The notes beneath the pieces are model-generated. The model had not been told where the DNA came from. It did not search any database and was given only the letters and a program-made list of their open reading frames with translations. Of a stretch of DNA of 64,000 nt, positions 11,087-21,879 are shown one piece after another. Origin of the DNA: Clonostachys chloroleuca (Eukaryota > Ascomycota > Sordariomycetes > Hypocreales > Bionectriaceae); the NCBI GenBank assembly GCA_037952775.1, contig JBANAY010000003.1, positions 28,768,001 to 28,832,000 on the forward strand. Direction: 5' to 3'. Positions within the stretch are counted from its first letter, which is position 1, and every line of letters begins with the position of its first letter. A program made the translations under genes and the position numbers.

Positions 11087-13215
11087 TTAGCACTCTCCGA
11101 CTGTGATAGCTGCGATAAATGAGAAGCTAATCCAAAGGCCATTCGCATTAAGCAAAACATTCACAAAATCTCTCCAGGACCATCCGTGGTCGAAGCTGTG
11201 CGATTCACGAGACCGTTCCTTACACACCCGTTCCAGTATTGCGGTTGTGGCCAGATTTCTGAATCCCGTGTCGTTCTTCATTTCGTTTATCCGTATGAGA
11301 ATGTAGTCGTGCTGGAAGTGTACTTTCGACTCAGTGCCAGCCATACATAGGGGCCACAGAGACCTCCTCGCACGAGGTGTCGAGATGACAGTCTCGGAAA
11401 CTGCGTTTAGTATCTTTGTGACGTGGTCCTGGATGTGCTGGCTGGAAGGTGGAGAGTATTTATCAATCAGGCGGATACTATGTAAGAGGAAACTGTGTCG
11501 AAAGGCGTTGGATAAATGGTCATTGCCGGGTGTTTTAGAAGAACTCTGGTTGCTAGTCTAGAATGGCCTTTTGCACCGAAGCCAATTCTTTACGGTATGC
11601 TTCTGATGGAACCCCGGAGGAGGAGGATGAAATGGAGGCATCACTGTCTCTCACAATCTCGAGTATTCGCACAAATTTCAGGAAAAGCTCGACGGGACAT
11701 CCCGAGAAGCATTCAAAAGATCGGGGGACGCGTTCTCGTAGAGTTCTTTCCATACACTATTCGGTAACATCGAAGTATATTCTCCCTGCACACACCGCAG
11801 CATGTGAAGCATAAAGAAGATCGAGTTAGACGAAAAACCTCTACTATGAAGCTTTGTGGCTGGAGGAGCAAACCATGACAAGGCGCCGAGGAGGAACTTC
11901 ATGCACGGCCTCTCTTTGAGCGTGGTCTCCAGAAGATTGGAATGGCGCCGGTAGATGCTCGTGACACCGTTTAGGTGCATGCCTTCGGCCGAGACTCCAG
12001 TTTTACAAATCTAGGTATATCTTTTTAGCATCTACAGATACGTTCCTGGGCTCGAGCGAAAAGCGGTTCCACTTACGTCGTGTAGGACAAGGACAAGAAT
12101 TATGGCAAGCCCTGCCTCGACGAGCACCGGATCGTCAATGTCACTTCCGATGTCTTCCAGCCACCTAATCACCTGCCTGATGGCATTAAAACGGTATCGC
12201 ACAGGCTCCTGCTCGTTTTCAAACGTGTCGCATTGGTTGATGGCCAGATGGCCAAGTGAGACGCCCAGCACGGCGTAAAGGATACCCGAAAACTGGAGGG
12301 TGAGGGGGAGTAGATACTGCTGGAAAGGATTGGACCATACACAAGCGTCTCCAGCCAATAATTCGGGGCAGACTGTTTCGTCAACTGCTCTGGGGATCAG
12401 CCGTGTCTTCTTCGTGAGTTGCGTGCAGCCAGAGAAAACACACGGAACCAAGCCAACAACGGAGACTTACAGTATTCCAAGAGGAACCGTACGCGTTCTG
12501 GGTCGAGCACTGGCGTCAAGGAAGACTCATCGTCTCGAGAGGACAGGCTTGGGAGTGCATCCAACCGGACGGCAGCTAGGCGAGACGCCCAGCTAATCCT
12601 GCGCGCTACGGGTTGCTTGTTGGGAGGCTGCACGCTGTCCTCGGCGAGCTTCGAGGCGTTGTAGGCATTCAGGCCAAGGAGTATCCGCTGGCCGTGTGAG
12701 ATCGGGATACCGGATACGGCATCCAGAGGTTGCAGCAACTCGTGGTCCCGCGACATGACCGTAGCAGGGCTGAGGTGGGAATTAGAGTCGCCGCCATGAA
12801 GTGAGGGTACGATGACGAGAGTGTCTCCAGAGTCCGGGCCGAACCCGCCTGACTCGATGCGGCCTAGAGGAGTTCCATGGTAGAAAAAGTCCTTGTCGCT
12901 GTGATGGCTATGAAGAGACATGAGGATGTTGTGAGGCTCGAGCGGGGATGCTTCCTGTAGTGACCCCCTTTCGCTTCGGCTGAAGGTATCGTCACCATCA
13001 ACTTCACGATCAGTCTCACGGCTGGCATCCCGGTCGGTATCCCGGTTGGCGTCGCCATCATTGTCGCCGATTTCTCTAGAGGCCCGAAGGCGGCGCTTCT
13101 TGCTGGGGCGACGAGTGGCCGGAACTGGATACGACTTTCCAGACAGCCTGCCTCTGCTGGCCAGGCCGCAGAATTTCAACGGGTATCCTTCGCAATCATC
13201 ACCCTGCGCAGACAA
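11087..13215 (-). pseudogene. Zn2Cys6-type transcription factor, degraded
   Basis: Remains of a fungal-specific transcription factor of the Fungal_trans_2 (PF11951) type. Recognisable pieces in order: FCGLASRGRLSGKSYPVPATRRPSKKRR, a Zn2Cys6-like segment with most Cys missing, starting directly after a 3' splice site (13198-13215) with no start codon; an acidic/Asp-Arg-rich linker; then FLLEY joined across an 86-nt intron (12385-12470) to FDETVCPELLAG; VLVLHD joined across a 66-nt intron (12011-12076) to ICKTGVSAEGMHLNG; CFSGCPVELFLKFVRI; and SLWPLCMAGTES near the C-terminus. Around 11730-11760 the frame changes without an obvious intron. Near 11553 a TAG follows AILD, where the family frame expects Trp (TGG->TAG), and a further frame change follows. 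Between about 11530 and 11345 the C-terminal frame is otherwise open. With its N-terminus gone and at least two lesions, it is unlikely to work. Confidence 0.7.
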
Positions 13216-13233
13216 GTGGATCAGCTCACATGT

Positions 13234-13449
13234 TTATTCAGGTAATGCTGAGAGAAGCTTTTGCCTCTGGGACCAGTTGAGAGGATTATCCGGAGATGGA
13301 GATGGCGCTGGAACCAAGACAATGTCTTTGTCAGCTCCAGAAGTATGTTTCGAGTGGAGGTTTCCTTGTGTGTCCACGAGGTGGATTGTGCTAGGAGCCA
13401 CCTCTAGATCTTCTCGATCTAGAGCAGCCAGTTCCGGGAGATGAGACAT
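13234..13449 (-). pseudogene. MFS transporter, N-terminal fragment only
   Basis: The first 71 codons begin at the ATG at 13449 and contain DKDIVLVPAPSPSPDNPLNW SQRQK (split here), the cytosolic N-terminal tail typical of fungal major facilitator drug/siderophore-type transporters just before the first membrane helix. The frame stops at the point where helix 1 should start, and no transmembrane segment follows. Immediately downstream (19 bp) is the headless transcription factor remnant. The two are therefore joined by a deletion or rearrangement that removed the body of the transporter and the 5' end of the factor. Confidence 0.7.
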
Positions 13450-13844
13450 CTTGATAACTTTGTGAAGTGATTATATTTATCCTGAAACCAATTATTGGCT
13501 TTGGGGAAAGCAAGCTCGATCTTGATAGCTTAAGACGAAATAAAGAACATGCAGATTATAAATAAAGAATTTTTAAACAATACACCACACTATACAATTA
13601 TTAATCTATCACCATAGTTTGATACGGACGAAAGGAAGACTTGCTAAAGATAAACTAATGACGTGAGCCCCAGTAGCCATATCTTAATCTCTATTTCCCC
13701 AGTCATACTCTACGTTTTCCCCGGATATAATCATGTCAGCCCAATTTGGAACCTATTCGCGCTGCACCTTCCGAAAGTAGCTGCCAAGTTTTGGTTGGAT
13801 AATCTTCATAAGCCTGAGCCTATCTTCTTATGCAAGCTGGAAGA
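13450..13844. other. Intergenic, nothing recognised
   Basis: About 400 bp, moderately AT-rich at 13540-13620. Would hold the old promoter of the MFS fragment. No gene, RNA or repeat seen. Confidence 0.4.
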
Positions 13845-14181
13845 TTAGAGAGTATAACCCACGGCTTCCATCATTTCGTCAACATCGACGAGATCTTGAA
13901 CCTCTGCAGGAAGCTCCTTAAGAGAGATGGCAACGCCGCTGATCAGATTAACGAGACCCTTTATAAAGGTACCAGTGTTCAATCTGTGGAATAAGACATA
14001 TGCGATACGAGGAGGTGGGGTGGGAAGAGGTGCGCCTGTGCGCTCGGCCCCGATGAAAGGAATGACATCCGCCTCTCGAGGCTCCTGGATATCGACAGCC
14101 TTGAATCTAAGTGTGGCATGAGGGAAAGATCGCTTGAGAATAGCGACGGCCAGCTCCACCTCAGCTATATACAGCTTGCAC
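13845..14181 (-). pseudogene. Copper amine oxidase, N2/N3-domain fragment
   Basis: About 110 codons with the pattern of the N-terminal domains of copper/topaquinone amine oxidases: ELAVAILKRSFP, RFKAVDIQEPREADVI, AERTGAPLPTPPPRIAYVLF, and LPAEVQDLVDVDEM, the usual link into the next domain. The active-site topaquinone and copper-ligand region, several hundred residues further on, is absent; the frame ends with VGYTL and a stop. At the 5' end the frame enters through a possible 3' splice site (ttttctgtag, near 14182-14190) with no start codon. The piece is truncated at both ends and lies just downstream of the GH6 gene. Confidence 0.65.
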
Positions 14182-14356
14182 TACAGAAAAGAGCACAGGT
14201 TAGAATTTATTTGCTCACTCTCTACTCATCCATATAAACTTCAAGAATTATGTCGCTCAAGGTATTTATTATAGTTGGCAGCGAGAGAAATGCAAGATTT
14301 CCGAAATCAAGTATAATATTCTGCAAACTATCAAACCCCCTTATATACTTAGATTC

Positions 14357-15692
14357 TCAGAATGCAGGGTTAGCATTCTTGAGCAGCTGCTCAAAGAACG
14401 CTTGGTTCCATTGTCCAGCCTCAGGGGAAGGCTTGAATGCATCAGCCTTGCCACAGAACGAATCATAGCGGACAGCAGAGCTATCACTAGTTCCATCAGA
14501 TTCACCACCCGGCTTGACCCACACGAATGCATCAGTAAGAGTAGAACCAGTAGAAGAAGTAGGCCGTCGGCCAAAGCCTGAGTTAATGACATTACACCAG
14601 TCACCCCACTCTAACCGGCCGCCAGGCTTACCGCTCCGACCAGTATCAACAATAGCATGGTTAGGCATGCCCGCACTAGCAAGGGCTGCACCAAAGAGCT
14701 CAACATACTTCTTCTCATTTTGAGCCTTATTGTATTGAGCATCAGGGTGGCTGGAAAACTCTCCAGGCTCAGCATCCCTATAAGCCGTTAGAACACTTGT
14801 ATACACGCGAACTATTAGGGGCTTACCATTGATTCCACCCAGCAACATTGGTAGCAAAGCCGCGGAACTGTGAGGGGCTGCCCGAATTTTTAAAGGCATT
14901 GGCAAGCTCCTCGGCACCCGGCTTAAGATTATCATTCCAGCCAAGCCACCCGCCGTGACCAGCATCAATATACTGGACAACATTAGGTAGGTTGAGCGTC
15001 TTCAGAGCATAGGCAACACCCTCACGGTATCCGGCAGCAGACTGCTGGCAAGCAGCAACGTTGGCATTGGTGACCAGGTTCGGAAGCGAGTCAGGCTCAA
15101 TAATAAGAGCAAAGGCCGTGTTTGGATATTTCTTGATAAGAGCGGCAAGTTCTGTTTGTCAAGAGTCAGTAAAGTGGATGGTAAAATAGAAAATGGGAGG
15201 TATATACTATCAATATACTCGGTCTTGTATCTGTTGATAGCACCGACCGGAAGCTCTCCATTGGAGGCTTTGGCCGCACAGTCACGACCAGGCAGATCGT
15301 AGACAACCAAACCAAAAATGTGATTGCACGGTACGCCCTGGAGCGCAGGTTCGATTCGAGCAATATTAGCAATAGTGTCCCTAGCAAGGGTCAGCCAAGA
15401 TGCCATCAGTTCGATCGATCGAGCCAACTTACGCCCATAGGAATGTGCCGATTTCCCCGACCTTTCGAGCCTTGGTTGCATCAGGCTCAGACATCTGGCT
15501 CGCTGCAGCCTCTACCTCTGCCTTGTAGAAGCTGTTGGGATGGAGAGTGTACGAAGTCCAAACATTGGTCTTGGCATCCAGCTTGACGGCGCTTGAGCAA
15601 CCACCTGGCGCTTGTCGTGGAGCGACAAAGTCAGCCGGAGCGCCGATGGCGCCAGCCGCGAAGGCGATGAGAGTAGCAGTTGACAGCTTCAT
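14357..15692 (-). CDS. GH6 cellobiohydrolase, secreted, no cellulose-binding module
   Basis: Cellobiohydrolase II-type enzyme releasing cellobiose from the non-reducing ends of cellulose, outside the cell. Exons 15692-15433, 15380-15208, 15151-14827 and 14777-14357 with introns of 52, 56 and 49 nt (all GT-AG) give 392 aa. The N-terminus MKLSTATLIAFAAGAIGAPA is a signal peptide. GH6 signatures: VVYDLPGRDCAAKASNGE with catalytic acid Asp120 in GRDC, and ALIIEPDSLPNLV. Further landmarks are YIDAGHGGWLGW, FATNVAGWNQWDAEPGE and the C-terminal GRLEWGDWCN...FVWVKPGGESDG. There is no CBM1 domain or Ser/Thr linker at either end, so it is a catalytic-domain-only form, shorter than the usual 450-470 aa enzymes. 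All introns splice to a single frame; the gene appears intact. Confidence 0.93.
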
Positions 15693-17160
15693 GATAACGT
15701 GATAGAGAAGCCAATACAATAATAGACAAGGAACGAAGTAGGTCTCGAGACTATTGTCGATGAGATACGTGCTGAAAACTTATGCAACGCAGGATGTGGG
15801 TAGCTTTATAACCCAAAGTTCGGGATCATGGGGATAAACTTATACAACCATATCAGGTCAGGATTAGATATCGCCGAAAACACCTTCATCGCTCGGATCA
15901 TAAACCTCCGAGACTAGAACGCCTTATAATAGCAAGTATATCGATTGCCAGAATCTTGCACGAGTGGCAATATGATCAATTGTCAATGGATAAACTTCCC
16001 GGGTTGCTTCGGAGATATAACAACCGTTTCAAATTCGGTTCCCCTACTAAATCTACGGAAGCCGTTCCCGTTGTGTCCCAAAGGGTACAGTAAACGGGCG
16101 AACAGGTCATACCACAAAGTTCCTCAGTCTCGCAGTAGCAGATATTGAGATGTCATGTATCCTCGCTACTCAGGCTTCGGGGTTTTGCCACAGTCCCCTT
16201 AGGGGTTGTATCGGACGGTCGCCCTTTCTGGAATATGAAACCCTGCTGGAAATGGTCCGTTTGTCCTATTGGGAGAATTGACAGCCGGTGAAACGGAGAA
16301 TGCCACCAAGTTAAGAAAGAGTTAGGGGGGCCGCACAAAGTAGGTGTTCATGAGAATACTGGAATATATACTAGAATCTTGCGATTAGATCAACGAAAAT
16401 GAGACGGGGGAGAAAGATTTGACGCTATTCTGGACCAGCCAAGGCGATCCAAGATCTGTGTTACTCCAAAGGGAGTGGATTGTCAAAATCACATTGGCGC
16501 CAAGGTATTTCCGTTCTTCCTCGGTGAGAAATGACCCTGCAAGTTCGATCTGATAGCCGGGCACCTATATTAGGCTTTTATTCTCCGCCTATTTTATAGC
16601 CTATATAAACTGGATGCAACATCGGGACTATGTTAATAGCCGGATCACTCCGCCGGCATTGTGTCCCCCCTCTACTTGTTCTGGCCCCTGTATCACCTGC
16701 CATTATAAGCAGCATCTTTACTGGGATGACCCTTAAGAGCATCACAAGGACAAAGACCCCGATAATCACTTTGTGGGAGCTTTGCACGACATGATCGACC
16801 TTGTGCTCGGTTACTAGAGTCATTTGAGCGTCATATATGGGAATTAGTTGCGCTAACGTGGCAACGTACATCCTTTGAATGATATCCGCCCTGAAGGCCG
16901 TATACATACGTGGTTATTCTCCCGCAAATCCAAAACCTGTCCCGGGCTTAGAACTGGTATGGAGAACATGCCAATCTGCAATTCTCCGGCATAATACATC
17001 GCCACCAAGGAGAAAAGCATCTCAGCTTGCGTCGGTGAGTATGTGATCCCACGATCCGGACGTTTTCAGCGCCTTGAGCCCCTCGACAAGCCTCTTTCGC
17101 ATCGACCTCATGCGGCTACTCATTTGGGCTATGTCGCAGAGCCATTGTTGCTTCAGCGTT
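15693..17160. other. Intergenic, upstream of GH6 gene
   Basis: About 1.5 kb. The first 200 bp carry the GH6 core promoter. The rest has short frames only, none with family features; a 109-codon frame at 16578-16907 (-) shows hydrophobic residues (GVFVLVMLLRVI) but nothing that marks it as a gene. No RNA gene seen. Confidence 0.4.
15804..15810 (-). promoter_or_regulatory. Putative TATA box of the GH6 gene
   Basis: On the minus strand the sequence reads ggttataaagct, with TATAAAG about 115 bp upstream of the GH6 start codon, a plausible distance for a fungal TATA element plus a short 5' leader. Position and sequence are seen; function is inferred. Confidence 0.4.
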
Positions 17161-17810
17161 TTATCTCCAAGAACTGTGTTCGACAATGTTTGCATCGTTG
17201 ATTGGAAAAGTCGTCAACTCGACATATGAGACCTGTCTCAACGAGCCGAGGACTTTGGATCTACTGTCTGCTGAGCAGCACACAACGTGCAGGGCACCGA
17301 TGCGCTCGCCATAGAGACCAAAGTTCTTGGAGAAGGACTGAGCGACTACGAACTCAGTGGACGTGTTGCGAACAAATTGGCGAATAGCCCAAGCTTCCTC
17401 ATCCAAATCTCCAGTAGCGAATCTCTGGCTGTGCACAAATGGGTAAGAATATGAATGTTGGCCAAAAGTGATTGGAGAGGCAGATATCTCACTAAGCGAT
17501 GTCGAACAGAGGCACTAAGTTCTGCTCGGAGCAGAGTCTTCCACTGATCCTTTGTGAAGTCAATTCCCGTAGCCCTGGCGACTAGTAGGACGCCGAGGTG
17601 GTTGGCCCCTGTGCCGGCAATGGTCTGAAAGGCAGCAATTCCAGCATACCCTTCGGCAGCGCTGTCAAAAAGGATGTCCCGAGCTGCATCGAGGAATTGA
17701 GGATGGCCAGAAATGGGAAGGTGCTCGTGGTTAGCAGAGGGGGCACTCTGCAAAATTCGTTCCGCCTACGAACAGAGTGCGTTTTCCCTTCTATGTTTGT
17801 CGCAAACCAT
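17161..17810 (-). pseudogene. Aspartate aminotransferase, degraded
   Basis: Pieces of a cytosolic-type class I aspartate aminotransferase (PLP enzyme of amino-acid metabolism). In order: AERILQSAPSANHEHLPISG, AARDILFDSAAEGYAG, TIAGTGANHLGVLLVARA, then directly TGIDFTKDQWKTLL, FDIAY, an intron (gtgaga...cacag) joining to QRFATGDLDEEAWAIRQFV, and VVAQSFSKNFGLYGERIGAL with the PLP-binding Lys (SFSKNFG) still present. The jump from GVLLVARA to TGIDFTKD removes about 90 residues of the family, including the substrate-binding core. There are frame changes near 17775 and near 17530, the N-terminus is barely traceable and the last quarter is missing. It cannot make an active enzyme. Confidence 0.75.
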
Positions 17811-18119
17811 CTTGACTTGGATCTTCTTGACACATCGCAGCACAGGGGGTTAATGTCAATGCCGTGGATAATCTGGGTCGAACCGCTCTGTCTATGGCAG
17901 TCAATAACAAATGCCCTGTCGCGGTAAGGCTCATGTTATCTCACGGTGCGAGTCCATTCCCGACACAAACAGGACAAGCGTGGGCATTTGAGCAATAGCA
18001 ACGAATAATAATCGAGAAGTTGTTTTCCTTATAGCACATGCATAAGGATAGATCAAGGCAACCTCATGATAAAAAGCTTCTTCTAGAATTCTGCTCCACG
18101 TACCACCACGACTATCCTT

Positions 18120-19065
18120 CTACCACGATACCTCGTCGCCATCAAAGGTTGAGACCTTTCCTGAGTCTCTCTTGTTGCAGCATCGATCTAACTCCTTGTC
18201 AATACCGAAAGTCTCGCTGATTTCATCTCTAAATCCACTCACAAACTTCACAATCGCGTTGGCATTATCGACGGTACTATGTGGCGGTTTCTCCATTCCA
18301 AGAAGCTTAGCCCCGCGGGTGCCCATGTCGGTGTCGAGGAATCTATCCATACTCGTCAGCCATCACAGTGTTTTCTCTCTCCTTCCGCGATGAATCCCGC
18401 CTTTTTTTTACTTCTTACCCTGGATCCACCGCTGTAACTGTGAGCTTGGGGTTCTCGGAATGAATATTTAGGCTGAGGTGGTTCAGCGTGGCCTTGGATG
18501 CGCCGTAACCGAACCCCATGGGACGACCTCCCATGTTTATAAATATGGCTTCGTGTTTCGCTAAGGACGCTGCTGCCGAGCTGATTGATACCCACTTATG
18601 GGTCGTCGCACGGTCGAGGAGCGGCTTTGTTGCCGCAAACGGTGCTAGGAGTGCCACGGCGTTGATGGCAAGGATATTAGCAAAGTCTTCAGCATCGCCT
18701 TCAGCTGCTGCTGCCACTTTGCCGCCAGCAATGGCGGCATTAGCGATCACAATATCCAGTCTAGTAATACCCCAGGACTCGAGCTCGGAGACAGCTCGAG
18801 TAGGGTCGACGAAGGAGACAGACTCTATCTTGACTAGAACAAGCTTAGAACCAGGAGCAGCGGAAAGGTCCTCGAGGCCGTTAGACCGGGCGGCGGCGAT
18901 ATCGCGGACGCTGCCGATGGCAATGTGGTTCGGCCGGGCGAGGTATGTCTGGACGAGGGCGTGGCCAACGCCTGTCCTAGTGTTAATACTTTTCGGAGGA
19001 GGTTGCGAGACAACGGGGGTCAAAGCTCGGTTAGCACCAGTTATAAAGACGTTAGTTGTTGACAT
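18120..19065 (-). CDS. Short-chain dehydrogenase/reductase with a lost splice donor
   Basis: NAD(P)-dependent SDR-family oxidoreductase; substrate unknown. Exons 19065-18419 and 18351-18120 (67-nt intron, GTAAG donor) give 292 codons. SDR landmarks: MSTTNVFITGANR at the Rossmann start, IVIANAAIAGG (NNAG-like), WVSISSAAAS with the catalytic Ser, GFGYGASKATLNHL (YxxxK) and VTAVDPG. Between TGANR and GVGHALVQ there are 54 extra bases (18972-19025) that end in gacag and contain a plausible branch region, but start with CT, not GT. They look like an intron whose donor was mutated. Read through, they stay in frame and insert 18 residues (ALTPVVSQPPPK...) into the glycine-rich TGxxxGxG loop, which would probably spoil cofactor binding. 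The start used is the ATG at 19065. Could be expressed but inactive. Confidence 0.7.
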
Positions 19066-19874
19066 GGTGATGCGCAAGTTGGAAAGGGCAAGCTGTAGGA
19101 ACCGGAGTGCTGCTCGTGTTTGGCCCAGAACAGGTATATCCTATCTTCTTATATAAGTGTGACCTAAATGTTCCTATGTCATCCGTATGTCCATCCGCTG
19201 GGTTCACGCAGTCTTGTTCGCTTGTGTCTGTACACGTCGACCGGAAATCATGTTACTACACTTTGCAAAGGGATGGTGACAACAGGGTTGATGAATCCCG
19301 GCACGCTAATGCACTGTCATCAACCCTACAAGGCCGTTCTAGTGCGTCCTCATCGAAAGTCGCTGAGCAAAATCTAGGACACCAACTTCTATAAGCGCGC
19401 GGAGGATGACTGAAGCCCCACCTGCAGTGTCAGCTATTGTCAGCAACGATCCAGTGGTGGTGGTAGCCCACATGAACCATCGGCGGTTCTATCCCCCAAG
19501 CAGCTTTTCTGCTCTATGGAATTTCCCATCGACTTACAGTAGCCATCTCTCAGATATTTTTTAGAAGGGAAGCGTCTAATACCACGTTCTACAGGGAATA
19601 GTCATCGGATCCTCCTTTGATAAGTCATGATGAGGCTTGGCGTCCAGACCTGCTTCACAGACATTCTGCTGCTACCGGTAGCATACGGATATTAAAGTCT
19701 CGGAAAGCGAGGTAGAGTATCATCATCAATGGGGCGGCGTTGGAGCTCAAACTCCAAACCGAACTTGAAGGCTAGCCAACAACCGCGTCACGATTTAACC
19801 TTTGTATACACTCGATCATGCTGAAATTTTCATTTCAACTTAAGTAAACACTCCTCAAACTCTGTCCCGAAATG
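19066..19874. other. Intergenic, nothing recognised
   Basis: About 800 bp between the SDR promoter side and the 3' end of the cyclotransferase-like pseudogene. Only short frames without family features. Confidence 0.4.
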
Positions 19875-20900
19875 CTATTTTTCTTCCGGGTTGCCACCAG
19901 TGAACCGAAAAGTCAAGCCTTTGACCATGTTCACTCCACCATGGGTCTCGAGGTGGATTTCACATCTGACTACGTCGTAGGCGCCCGTTTCATTGTATCG
20001 AAGGGCATCCTCTGCCTCTTTGTCGGGTACCAAGAATCCATGTCCATGAACACTTCCTCCGCCAAAGTCGTCCACAAGGGCATTGTATTTACTTGCCCAC
20101 GTCCCAAGGCGCCCACCTATAGTCCATGCTAGTATGAGAGCCACAGAGTGGTCGGGACCCAGAAGTCGGCCTAAACGATCTCCGTCTGCCAAGGTACCGT
20201 AGAAGAGATACCAGACAGGGTAGTCCTCATTACCCGTGTGGGGCTTTTGGTGATCAGCAATGGGAGGAGAAGGTCTATTTTGTGGTAAAGTTGTGTCGAG
20301 GCCCAAGGTTGGATAGGCTGAGTCCCCGCATAGATCCTTGCGGGCTCTTGATATTGAGATAATGGATTTTGAGCTTCCTGTTGGTAGATTTGCGAGGGTT
20401 TTCTCTTCTCTTTGTCCTTCCCGTAATGACAGCAAACGATTCGGTTGTATCTCCCTGATCGGTTTTTGATTTCCGGGGCCCCGGGAGCTCTGCAAGTCGC
20501 TGAAGAGCGGCGGCGTCAGTAATGCTACCTTCTAGCTTCACAAGGCATATACTCTCTGCTTGAGTCTTGGAAGAAGAAGACGAAGAAGTAGGATTCTGGG
20601 CCTTGGCTTGGCGGGATAGCCATCGAGGAGACAAGCTGTATTCGTACGCTTGCTTATCGTACCCCAGAAGTTTTTTCTCCTAGCTGATCTCCTGCCAAGC
20701 CAAGAAGGGGATGGGTGTGCGCCTTCAGTCGGCCCTCCAACTGCCGAGTTCCTTGATGGCTTCCTCTTCTGCGAAGCCAAAGAGATGCTGCCATCGCTGT
20801 ATTTGCTCCTTGGGGATCTCAGCGTCGGAGCATTCGAAGGGATTAAAAGAGGCAATATTATTAGCAAGATCTTCGCAAGCTTGAAGGATGCCTATCTTGT
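19875..20900 (-). pseudogene. AIG2-like gamma-glutamylcyclotransferase family gene, degraded
   Basis: A fungal gene with a C-terminal gamma-glutamylcyclotransferase (AIG2-like) domain. The C-terminal frame has VWYLFYGTLADGDRLGRLLG, the family YGxL nucleotide/substrate-loop motif, GGRLGTWASKYNALV, VHGHGFLVPDKEAEDALRYN and ETGAYDVVRCEI with the likely catalytic Glu. The N-terminal part is one continuous minus-strand frame from a 3' splice site at 20901: DKIGILQACEDLANNIASF, KELGSWRAD, stop TGA, RRTPIPFLAWQEIS, stop TAG, EKKLLGYDKQAYEYSL. Both stops interrupt clearly continuous protein. A frame change lies near 20400-20450, between the N- and C-terminal frames. No start codon is visible. Dead, but otherwise well preserved. 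Confidence 0.7.
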
Positions 20901-21879
20901 CTAAAAATGGAAAGTAATTTGTAGAAATGATATCGAGATCTGTCAGAGTGGGTTAAGAAGGAAGGCAGGCAGGCTAAATAAAGATCTGACGAGCGAGCCG
21001 TCCTGACGGCGAGGGAGTCACTTGCGTTAAGGTTTACAGAGTTTGCCTTCTGTATGGCTGCAGCCTTAAACTAGCAGAGCTTACTTTTGCCTGTTATATT
21101 CCTTGTGTAAGATGTAGGTTCTGGCGGCTTCTATTACTGTCTTTTACTGTATGAGTCAAAGCTACTCAAACTCTCAAGCCTAACTAGGGACCCACACAAG
21201 TGGTGAGTGGTTAGATCAACCCAAGTTGAATTATAAGTCATTAGTAAAGATTTAGTTGTCGGTCTGCGCAAACGTTAGTACATTACCACAGGCTGAAGCG
21301 GGTAAACAGACAGAAAGGGAATATAATAGTCAAAACAAGTTCGATTTTAACAGATAGGCACTAATAGGCTATGCTATATAGATAAGACGTAGCTTGAAGA
21401 TCTATTCATAGGCTTTCCTGGGACGTCTACTTTTATATTATTTAAGATAGGACTCAGTGTTCAATCGGCGCTGTAAAATGCACCTAATATGATTTAAAAA
21501 ATATACGAGAAGTACAACTTAGCCATTTATAACCCCCACCCCCTTTTACAATATCTTGTGCCAGCGGGTTCTAGTGGCAACCCTTTGATGAGTTGGGGAT
21601 GGTGTTTGCAGAAGTAGATTCTTTCGCGACACGTCCCTCATTTCTCTCGTGAAATCTCGTTCTGGGAATGCCGAAGACTATGGGAGCCTCCGAGACTTCT
21701 CCTTAGCAGGGAAACGAGGCGAGTACACACTGACCTAGCATTTATCTACACTTTCTAAATTTCAATTACTTTTTAAAGCTCTTGATATTCTTACTATTTA
21801 CAATTATCACTTTGTTAAATCTTTATTAGATTAACTAACTTCACCTTAATATTCTCAATTCCACCAAGCTCGAAGCTTT
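20901..21879. other. Intergenic, nothing recognised
   Basis: Nearly 1 kb, turning AT-rich towards 21730-21850. No coding frame with family features, no RNA gene and no clear repeat. Confidence 0.4.

Noticed and set aside
16578..16907. 109-codon hydrophobic ORF as a membrane protein gene
   Set aside because: No family pattern, no neighbouring exon and no codon-use signal; likely chance.
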